Origin: Sphingobacterium athyrii
GTDB lineage: Bacteria > Bacteroidota > Bacteroidia > Sphingobacteriales > Sphingobacteriaceae
Reading direction: 5' to 3'
NCBI RefSeq assembly: GCF_003071065.1
Contig: NZ_QCXX01000003.1
Location: 698,687-762,686, forward strand
DNA: 64,000 nt
The position numbers and the translations under genes were made by a program. This document shows positions 54,103-62,200 of this stretch, piece by piece. Below the pieces are notes generated by a model. That model did no database searches. It had not been told where the DNA came from and saw nothing but the letters and a program-made list of their open reading frames with translations. How positions within the stretch are numbered: position 1 is the stretch's first letter; every line of letters begins with the position of its first letter.

Positions 54103-54543
54103 ATGAATAAAGGATTATACTCTTTTGTAAAAGATGATGAAATGTTTGTTATAATATGTAAAACAGAAAATCCGACTGAATGGCAACAATTAAGAACATT
54201 GGATGGTTGGGAAGTTGAGTCAGATGACCAATTTTATATTATGGGAACTGATGCACGAGCTGAGTTAGAAAAAACGACATCTGAACCGTTATTAATATAT
54301 AAATCAAATGAAGAGATATACTTTCAGTGTTCAATAAGTAATGAAATTGTTGATTTTTTGGAGACAAAAGAAACTCTTGGATTTTTTCTTATTCAATCAG
54401 AACTATCAATAGGAAAAGAACAAGCCTACAAAATGTTTTTAGAAAACGAAATTGAAAGTCTAATTTGTGCATTTTATACTGAAAATAAAAAGAATGAGAT
54501 ATTTGAGTTAGATGTTGAAGGAAATATAACAGGTCTAAAATAA
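54103..54543 (+). CDS. Cargo gene 3: hypothetical protein
   Basis: 146 residues, acidic, no signal or membrane segment (MNKGLYSFVKDDEMFVIICK ... TLDGWEVESDDQFYIMGTDA). I do not recognise a family. It is a single gene between two attC-like repeats on the same strand as its neighbours. No promoter is apparent in the 89 bases before it beyond the repeat. Confidence 0.6.
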   Translation: MNKGLYSFVKDDEMFVIICKTENPTEWQQLRTLDGWEVESDDQFYIMGTDARAELEKTTSEPLLIYKSNEEIYFQCSISNEIVDFLETKETLGFFLIQSELSIGKEQAYKMFLENEIESLICAFYTENKKNEIFELDVEGNITGLK

Positions 54544-54577
54544 AGTATCTAAAAATCACTAGTAAAAAAAAACTACG

Positions 54578-54708
54578 GCTAACAAGGTTTTTGCAATAGT
54601 GGGGCGAAACTGCAAGGTTCAACGGTTGTTCTTCGATTCAACTTTTGTGCAAAATTGAAGATTTGTGCTTCGATTGCCCCTACCATCGCCAAGCCCCTAA
54701 CCGTTGGC
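54578..54708 (+). repeat. attC-like repeat C
   Basis: Left arm GCTAAC (54578-54583) continues AAGGTTTTTGCAATAGTGGG. The right arm GCCCCTACCATCGCCAAGCC (from 54676) runs to GTTGGC (54703-54708). The 131-base length equals that of repeat A, and the left arms of A and C are nearly identical. The bases before the left arm (AAACTAC) and after the right end are also shared. Confidence 0.65.
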
Positions 54709-54743
54709 GGTAATTTTACCGGACCCTAACAAAAGAGTAACTT

Positions 54744-55808
54744 ATGGCAAAAAAGAAAAAAACACTTCCGAAAAATTTTGACGAATTAATAGAAGAAAAT
54801 AACATCGACAATCTCAAAAAAGTATTTGATACTTGTGAATTAGATGCAAGAGGCGGTTACGGAAAAGCAACCGCTCTAAGTTTCTTCAATGTTCCTGATG
54901 AGCTTGTTCGTTGGTTGGTAGAAACCGGAGCAGACATTGAAGCAGTAGATGATTACGAACACACGGCACTTCATCGACATACAATGGCTCGAAGTGGTAA
55001 GATTACTATATTTTTGGAACTTGGTGCAAACGTAAATGTAGTGGACAACTATGGCGACACACCTTTACATTTTGCGGCAGGAAGTAGTTTTAATGTTTCA
55101 TCTGTAAAGAAACTTATTGAATATGGAGCAGACACCAAAGCTCTAAATGCAAATAAGCAAACACCTCTTGAAAAAGCTTTAAGTCGAGCAAACAATATTG
55201 ACATTAAATTTTTAGTTGAAATATCACAAATACTACTACAAAAAGATACCGAAATAACGCAAAAAATGAAAGCTGAAATTACTCGAATAGGAGAAAATTT
55301 TGAATTTCATCGTGAAAATTTCAACAAAGATTACCTGCAAGAAACAGACGAAGCATTAAACAAACTTTATGATATATATAAAGTTCCACCCGTAAAAAAA
55401 CGCTTTATGCACGATGGTCTATCCCCAATTACTGTAAGCGGAACAACTTGGCAAAAACAATTTGAAGAATTGTGGGAACTTTTAATTCCGTCAAACGGAA
55501 GTGCAAAAACAATACAAGGAGAGGTTGTACGAATTGCAGGGAAAGTGAGAGATGAGATATACAGAAACGGAGGCGGAAATTGGAACATTGATTTCAAAAA
55601 AATGTTGGACGCATTTCTTAAGCATTTAGCTACAAATAATGCTTTATCGGTTGATGAGCTCGAAAAATCAAATTCACTTGTACAAGATATTCGCAAAAAT
55701 GGAGATGCGGAAATTGACGAACTTAATTATTTATGCGAACTTGCAACAAAATGGGTAGGTCTTAACCCAACACCAATTTTACTTGAAAAATCAAATTATA
55801 AAAGATAA
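54744..55808 (+). CDS. Cargo gene 4: ankyrin-repeat protein
   Basis: 354 residues. About 40-165 holds three to four ankyrin repeats (DDYEHTALHRHTMARSGKIT, DNYGDTPLHFAAGSSFNVSS, NANKQTPLEKALSRANN). The C-terminal about 190 residues are unrecognised, helical, with GNWNIDFKKMLDAFLKHLA. No signal peptide. Lone ankyrin proteins next to SUKH proteins are often immunity or effector-related; here no toxin is present. Confidence 0.85.
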   Translation: MAKKKKTLPKNFDELIEENNIDNLKKVFDTCELDARGGYGKATALSFFNVPDELVRWLVETGADIEAVDDYEHTALHRHTMARSGKITIFLELGANVNVVDNYGDTPLHFAAGSSFNVSSVKKLIEYGADTKALNANKQTPLEKALSRANNIDIKFLVEISQILLQKDTEITQKMKAEITRIGENFEFHRENFNKDYLQETDEALNKLYDIYKVPPVKKRFMHDGLSPITVSGTTWQKQFEELWELLIPSNGSAKTIQGEVVRIAGKVRDEIYRNGGGNWNIDFKKMLDAFLKHLATNNALSVDELEKSNSLVQDIRKNGDAEIDELNYLCELATKWVGLNPTPILLEKSNYKR

Positions 55809-55815
55809 AAACTAC

Positions 55816-55932
55816 TTCCAACAAGGGTTGTGCATCGGGCGGGCTGATTGCAAAATTCAACGGTAGTTTTTCAAGTAAACTTTAGTAATAAGATAAGCTT
55901 TTGTGATTGGATTTACCGCCAGAACGCAAAAC
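55816..55932 (+). repeat. attC-like repeat D, degenerate
   Basis: The left arm TTCCAAC (55816-55822) plus AAGGGTTGTGCATCGGGCGG aligns with repeats A and C, and the loop (TTCAACGGTAGTTTTTC) with repeat C. The right arm is decayed (ACCGCCAGAACGC, 55915-55927) and does not end in a clear GTT core. It probably represents an old or rearranged site. The boundary is approximate. Confidence 0.45.
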
Positions 55933-55991
55933 TGAAAAACTTAAGAGATAATTGCATATAACCAAAACACAATAACAGAAAACTATAAAAA

Positions 55992-56438
55992 ATGAAACAA
56001 TTATTCAAACTTGCCCTTATTACTTTCGTAGCTAATCCTGTCTTTGCATTTTCTCAATCGAACAAAAATTATATCAGTGTTGGTTATTCCAGTGTTTGCT
56101 GTGGAACGCCATCCGACAAACCAATAATGAATTATATCAAAAATTTTGAAAAGGAAAACAAATTGAAGCCTTTTGAAATATTCTTAGAACGCGGCTTAGG
56201 AAAGGAAGGCGAACACGCATTTTATATTGGAACAGGTAACTTGAACACCAAATTGTTAAAATCTTTTTTAAACGGATTGGAAATTACAGCTACGAGCCAA
56301 AATAAACAACGTTCGAGAAAGGGAGATGGATATGTAAATGTGGACGATAAATTAACATCAAACTCAACTTTGAAACGCATAAAGATCAAACCCAGAAACG
56401 CCATTAGTTCAATTGTAGCTTATGATTATAAAAAATAA
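55992..56438 (+). CDS. Cargo gene 5: small exported hypothetical protein
   Basis: 148 residues with a signal peptide (KLALITFVANPVFAFSQ). The mature part has an adjacent cysteine pair (SSVCCGTPSDK) and a basic C-terminus (LKRIKIKPRN). I do not recognise a family. It is the last gene of the cargo array. Downstream, GTTAGAC (56461-56467) matches GTTRRRY but has no visible partner arm. Confidence 0.6.
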   Translation: MKQLFKLALITFVANPVFAFSQSNKNYISVGYSSVCCGTPSDKPIMNYIKNFEKENKLKPFEIFLERGLGKEGEHAFYIGTGNLNTKLLKSFLNGLEITATSQNKQRSRKGDGYVNVDDKLTSNSTLKRIKIKPRNAISSIVAYDYKK

Positions 56439-56515
56439 AAATACATTTTGAATAAGAAATGTTAGACCTACCACGATATCCTGATCAAAAAGTTTCTTTT
56501 GGCCAATCAAAAAAA

Positions 56516-56537
56516 GCATCGATATTTCTATCGATGC
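56516..56537. terminator. Terminator of the small minus-strand gene
   Basis: GCATCGATA (56516-56524), loop TTTC, TATCGATGC (56529-56537), with a run of seven A on the left giving a U tract on the minus strand. It lies 30 bases beyond the stop at 56567. Confidence 0.8.
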
Positions 56538-56566
56538 CTAGCTTTATTCTGTAATTGGAGCATTTC

Positions 56567-56827
56567 TTAAGTGAAAATTCGATAACGAAGAGAAATCGCT
56601 CTCCAAATGTCATTTGCAAGATCTTCATCCTTGCCATGTTCAAAAAACCACTTCTTATCTTTTTTGACCATTTTCTGCACTACACCATCCAACAGAACGC
56701 TAATTTCTGTTTGATTCTTTTTTAGATCCGTTTTTAATAAAACAACCTGGTAATCCTTCGATTTAAAAGTAATTCGGAAAGTTTGTTTATCAAAAGGACT
56801 CTCCGATTTCCCTATTGTATCTTCCAT
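56567..56827 (-). CDS. Small hypothetical protein
   Basis: 86 residues, basic and charged (FRITFKSKDYQVVLLKTDLK, LLDGVVQKMVKKDKKWFFEH), no signal or membrane segment. It is antisense to the mob genes, between the cargo array and mobC, and has its own terminator. Similar small genes occur near mobC in related elements (from memory, not checked). Function unknown. Confidence 0.6.
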   Translation of the reverse strand: MEDTIGKSESPFDKQTFRITFKSKDYQVVLLKTDLKKNQTEISVLLDGVVQKMVKKDKKWFFEHGKDEDLANDIWRAISLRYRIFT

Positions 56828-57017
56828 ATCTGCTACGTGCCCACATTATTTTTACTCAATACCTCAACACAAAATATAAATATTTTTGAAACTATTCAAT
56901 CAATTTCTCAAATATCAATACGCCGGATTAAGATATCATAGGTAAAACTATCCACCTCATAACCCTTTAAAATAAAAATAGCCATTCCCTCAATATCTAT
57001 GCTGAAAATTCCCAGCT

Positions 57018-59003
57018 ATGCAAGAAGATGATTTACGAGGGTTAGCCAAAATTATGGCGTTTATGCGCGCCGTCAGCATCCTGTTGGTTCTAATGAATTT
57101 CTACTGGTTCTGCTACTCATTTTTTTATTCACAAGGATGGACGTTGGAAGTAATAGAAAAAATACTTCAGAATTTTCAAAGAACCACCGGGCTGTTCAAT
57201 TATTCTTTTAACAGTAAGCTCTTCGCACTGATTTTATTAGCACTGAGCTGCCTGGGAACCAAAGGGGTAAAAAATGAGAAAATTAAATGGAGAAATATTA
57301 ATACCTTCCTTATTACAGGTTCTGTACTCTACCTACTAAATTTCCCACTTCTTCAATTTTCCAGTTCACTATACATGCTGACGACCTCTACGGGATTCAT
57401 ATTGATGATGGTTGCCGGACTATGGATGAGCAGATTGCTAAAAAGCAGATTATTGGACGATCCTTTTAATAATGAAAACGAAAGTTTTATGCAGGAAACC
57501 AGCTTAATGCTTAATGAATACTCTATTAACCTTCCTACTAAATTTTATTATAACGGTAAATGGAATGACGGCTGGGTCAACGTTGTCAATCCATTCCGAG
57601 CCACAATTGTGCTTGGGACTCCTGGCTCCGGTAAATCATACGCAATCGTAAACAACTATATCAAACAGCATATTGAAAAAGGTTTTGCAATGTATATCTA
57701 TGATTTCAAGTTTGATGACCTTTCTACAATAGCTTATAACCAACTTTTAAAACACTCAAATAAATACAAAGTTAAACCGCAGTTTTTTGTATTGAATTTT
57801 GATGATCCACGCCGCAGTCACAGGTGTAATCCGCTCAATCCAAAATTTATGACCGACATTTCAGACGCTTATGAGGCTGCCTATACCATTATGTTAAACC
57901 TCAATAGGTCCTGGATTCAGAAACAGGGAGATTTCTTCGTTGAATCCCCTATTATCCTGCTTGCTGCAATTATCTGGTTTCTAAAAATTTATGAAGATGG
58001 TAAATATTGTACATTTCCGCATGCTATTGAATTTCTGAACAAAAAATATGCTGATCTATTTACTATTATGACAAGCTACTCACAACTTGAAAACTATTTG
58101 AGTCCATTTTTAGATGCATGGGAAGGAGGAGCTCAGGATCAACTGCAAGGGCAGATCGCCTCTGCGAAGATTCCGCTCTCCCGTATGATTTCTCCACAAC
58201 TTTATTGGGTAATGACAGGTGATGATTTCACATTGGATATCAATAATCCCAAAGAACCAAAAATACTTTGCGTTGGCAACAATCCGGATCGACAAAATAT
58301 TTATTCAGCAGCACTTGGGCTCTACAACTCCCGTATTGTCAAAATGATAAACAAAAAAGGGCAATTAAAAAGTTCTGTGATCATTGATGAGTTGCCTACC
58401 ATTTATTTCAGAGGGCTTGACAATCTTATTGCCACTGCACGTAGTAATAAAGTATCTGTATGTCTGGGATTTCAGGATTTCTCGCAACTGATAAGGGATT
58501 ACGGAGACAAGGAGGCTAAAGTGATCCAGAATACCGTAGGAAACATGTTTTCAGGACAAGTTGTTGGTGAAACGGCAAAAAGTCTTTCTGAACGTTTTGG
58601 AAAGATAGTACAAAAGAGACAATCAATTTCAATTAACCGAAATGATACAAGTTCCTCTATCTCTACTCAACTGGATAGCCTGATTCCTGCATCTAAGATT
58701 TCAACATTATCACAAGGAATGTTCGTTGGAGCAGTTGCTGACAACTTTGGTGAGAGAATAGAACAGAAAATATTCCATGCCCAGATTGTGGTAGATACTG
58801 AAAAGGTTGACAACGAAACGAAGAATTCTAAACCCATTCCCCAGATCCGCTCCTTTCTAGCAGAAACAGGTAAAGACTGCATGGACAAAGAAATTGATGA
58901 AAATTACCGGCAGATAAAACTAGATGTTTCAGTTATTATTGCAAACGAACTGACAAGAATCCAAAATGATCCTGAACTTTCACATTTGATTCGGCGGGAT
59001 TAA
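57018..59003 (+). CDS. mobC: Type IV coupling protein MobC (VirD4/TraG-like)
   Basis: 661 residues: three to four N-terminal membrane segments (about 13-35, 65-80, 92-113, 120-140), the YWF-type N-terminal region, Walker A near residue 200 (LGTPGSGKSYAIVNNYI), and Walker B-like VIIDELPTIYFRGLDNLI with the following QDFSQL motif. It links the relaxosome to the transfer channel. In Bacteroidetes elements it normally follows mobB closely; here 4.9 kb intervene. Confidence 0.93.
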   Translation: MQEDDLRGLAKIMAFMRAVSILLVLMNFYWFCYSFFYSQGWTLEVIEKILQNFQRTTGLFNYSFNSKLFALILLALSCLGTKGVKNEKIKWRNINTFLITGSVLYLLNFPLLQFSSSLYMLTTSTGFILMMVAGLWMSRLLKSRLLDDPFNNENESFMQETSLMLNEYSINLPTKFYYNGKWNDGWVNVVNPFRATIVLGTPGSGKSYAIVNNYIKQHIEKGFAMYIYDFKFDDLSTIAYNQLLKHSNKYKVKPQFFVLNFDDPRRSHRCNPLNPKFMTDISDAYEAAYTIMLNLNRSWIQKQGDFFVESPIILLAAIIWFLKIYEDGKYCTFPHAIEFLNKKYADLFTIMTSYSQLENYLSPFLDAWEGGAQDQLQGQIASAKIPLSRMISPQLYWVMTGDDFTLDINNPKEPKILCVGNNPDRQNIYSAALGLYNSRIVKMINKKGQLKSSVIIDELPTIYFRGLDNLIATARSNKVSVCLGFQDFSQLIRDYGDKEAKVIQNTVGNMFSGQVVGETAKSLSERFGKIVQKRQSISINRNDTSSSISTQLDSLIPASKISTLSQGMFVGAVADNFGERIEQKIFHAQIVVDTEKVDNETKNSKPIPQIRSFLAETGKDCMDKEIDENYRQIKLDVSVIIANELTRIQNDPELSHLIRRD

Positions 59004-59078
59004 TTTTGTTTTCAAGTAAATATAAACGTTATTGCTTTAGTAATCGTTTACTTTTTAGCGGATAAATTGCGTAAAAAC

Positions 59079-59246
59079 ATGAAAGAACTGATCGAAAAAA
59101 TTAATGCTCGCTTTGAAGCATTCAAAACTGACGCGCAATTATTATCTGAAAAAGGAAATAAAGCCGCAGGAACAAGAGCGCGAAAATCTTCTCGAGTCTT
59201 AGAAAAACTGTTGAAAGAGTTTAGAAATACATCTATGGAAAATTAA
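59079..59246 (+). CDS. Histone H1-like small protein
   Basis: 55 residues, beginning MKELIEKINARFEAFKTDAQ and ending RKSSRVLEKLLKEFRNTSMEN-type; lysine/arginine-rich with a KAAGTRARKS segment. This is the pattern of short histone H1/Hc1-like proteins in Bacteroidota. It probably binds DNA nonspecifically. It lies between mobC and the convergent methylase-helicase, 75 bases after mobC, and is followed by a terminator. Confidence 0.8.
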   Translation: MKELIEKINARFEAFKTDAQLLSEKGNKAAGTRARKSSRVLEKLLKEFRNTSMEN

Positions 59247-59257
59247 AAGTCAAAAAA

Positions 59258-59282
59258 TAGCCTCTCCAAGTCTGAGAGGCTA
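59258..59282. terminator. Bidirectional terminator
   Basis: TAGCCTCTC (59258-59266), loop CAAGTCT, GAGAGGCTA (59274-59282). It is flanked by a run of A on the left and a T-rich run on the right, so it can serve both the histone-like gene and the convergent methylase-helicase gene. Confidence 0.85.
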
Positions 59283-59284
59283 CT

Positions 59285-62200
59285 TTATTTATTCCGCTGT
59301 TTGAAATGACTGGAATTCTGAACTTCCTGAATGAACGTTTCAGTATTTTCTACAGGATCTTTCCGTCCCTGTTCTGAATCCAATGAAACTTGAATCTGCC
59401 TTTCGATAGACGCAAGTTCTGTCTTCAAATCTGCCAGCAACTTATCTTTGCTCCATAAACTGTTAATCATATCATTTAACACAGTCCGGTCCTTTCTCAA
59501 GTCTTCGATTTTCTCCCCTTCAGTTTCAATTAAATTAGGAAGTTTCTGCAAGGCTTTTAAGAAATTTAGAGAAGCCCGCTCTGGGTCGCTGGCAATAATA
59601 CCATTATTATGTGTGTACTTAATATTTCCTTCTCCACAGATAAAAAAACGGTTGTAATGTTCCAAAGAACCAGCTTTATCGTAAACTTCCGTTTTTACCA
59701 AAATATGAAATCCATATAGAGTTCCTATTTCACTATACTCACCGCCAGTTTGTGATACTGCAGCAAGCTTGTTGAGCTTAGCTCCAATTTCCTTGATCCC
59801 TGCATCTTTAGAGACACCATGCAAAAGAACTGGATTTAAAACATTTCCTTCCTTTGATCTTTGAACTCGTTGTTTAAAATTGTTCCAGTCGCCACTGATT
59901 CTTTCGAACCGGGAAGTTCTTGCTTCTAGTTCTTCTACCAAATGCTCTAGTTTAGAAACAGAACTCCACTTCGATCGTATAAAGGCATGCTTCTCGCTTT
60001 CCAGAGCAGCTATTTTCTTTTCAACCTTCGCCTTTTCCAGAAGCTCTGTATTACCGGACAGCAAAGCAACATATTCAGCAAAATTCATTCCTGAGCTTTC
60101 ATCAACTCCCCCTTCGTCAATAGTTCGTCCACCTAAACTGTTACTCTTCAATTGGCCAATAAAACGTTGCTTATTGGCAAGGGTATTAAATTTATAGGCA
60201 TCGAGAGATTTATCAACAGCATAAATAAAAACATCGACCTTATTTCCTGCAAAGAACTTCGCAATCTCGTTGCCCTTTCTTACCGCACGCCCGTCCCGCT
60301 GTTCAAGATCAGAAGGGCGCCATGGAATATCCAGATGATGGACAGCAACTGCCCTTTTCTGGGCATTTACACCCGTTCCTAGCATCTCGGTAGAACCAAA
60401 CAGAACCCGGATCTTTCCGTCATTGGTCGCTTTGATCAGAGCAATACGTTGATCCTCTGTTTTAGCTTCCTGCATAAACCGAATTGCACCAGCGGGAATA
60501 TTATGATCCTGCATCAATTTCCTTTTGATCTCACTATAGATATTCCACTCGTCCGGTTTAAATGTTCCAAGATCAGAAAAAACAAATTGAGTCCCTTTCT
60601 GTGCATCGAATTTTTTATAATATTTTGCAATATTCGCAGCACACACTGAAGCTTTGTTTCCCGGATCATCACCGTATTTTGGTGAAATAAGCCGCATATC
60701 CAAAGACATTTTTCTGGCGTAATCTGTTGCAATAAGCATCTTGGCTTTCTGCTCAGTTGGTGAAAGCGGAGCCCGTCCCAACAATGCAGCATTGCCGCTC
60801 TTAGCGAATTCCATCAACTTTTTGATGAAGATCTCCTGATCTGGTGTAGGAGGAATATGGTAGAGGATCTCATTTTTTGAAGGCCGGTCAATCCCAATAT
60901 CAATTGCGGTACGGTAATCAGTGATTTCTGTATAGAATTGAGACAGCTCCGGAACTTTAATAAAATGACGAAAGCGCTCTTTCTGTACGATATTGTTTGC
61001 CACCGAAAACTCGTAATCGATAGACTTACGGGCAAAAATGGCAGCCCAGGCATCAAAACAGTTTATCTGCTGTCTTTCCAGTGCTTTTGGTCTTAAAAAC
61101 TTAAAAAGACAGTATAGTTCAGTCAGTGAATTGGAAATAGTGGTGCCGGAAAGAAATGTAGCCCCCAGATCATTTCCATTCCGCTCCTGGATGGTCCGGA
61201 TCGCGAAAAGAAGATTGAACGCTTTCTGGCTGCCTTGTACATTTCCAAGACCTGCTACTCGATCATGGCGTGTATTGAACATCAGATTTTTAAATTTATG
61301 GCTTTCATCTACAAACAGATGGTCTATTCCCATCATCTTAAAATCAACAATATCATCTTTTCGATTTTCAATATCATTTTCAAGTGTCTTCAACTTTACA
61401 TTTAAGTTCTTTTTTCGGATTTCCACCCCCTTAAGCATAGCTCCAGACACATCTTTTCCCTGATTGCGCAATGCGTCAAGATTTTGTTCCACTGAAAGAA
61501 GTTCCGCCTGTAAAATCTCTTTTTGTAATTCGGGTGACTGCGGAATCATTCCAAACTGGTCATGCGTAAGAATAATGCAATCCCAATCATTATTCTTGAT
61601 GTCGCCAAAGATCTTAAGCCTTTTCTGTGGTGTAAAATCCTTTTTACCAGGATATAAAATTTTTGCAAATGGATAAGCTTTTCGATAGGTCTCCGCAATT
61701 TCGTGTACATTGGCCTTTAACGCTATGATCATTGGTTTATGGACCAAGCCAAGGCGTTTCATTTCTTGGGCGCCCGTGCACATGATCAATGTTTTCCCTG
61801 CCCCGACTTCATGATCACAAATACCACCCCCGTTACTTTTCAGCATCCATACAGCATCCTTTTGGCTCCCATATAAATCATCGATCCCCAGGGCTCTTCG
61901 ATCAAGTCCGGGAAATGTCTGATGGCTACCATCATAGTGTGGCCTGACATAACAGTTAAAGAGCTCATTATACCGTACTGTTAAATCATTCTTAAAATCA
62001 TCGTTTTGTTGATATAACCAATCAGTGAACTCACTTCTTATTTCATCGATCTTCCCGTTTGCCATTTGGATCGCTTCCATATCCCTCACTTTTATGGAAG
62101 TGCCGTCTGCGAGGTGTTCTGTTTTAGATATATCCGGCGTAGTGTTTACAAGCGCATGACGTAGTAGATTTAAACCATCAAAAGTCCGGCTCTCGGACTT

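Noticed and set aside
56461..56467. GTTAGAC as a right-end core of the cassette array
   Set aside because: It matches GTTRRRY but has no complementary left arm or inner arms nearby, so a chance match is likely.
52161..57017. A classical integron with intI
   Set aside because: No tyrosine recombinase gene, attI site or Pc promoter is present in or beside the array; only the attC-like repeats are seen, and their cores differ from GTTRRRY.
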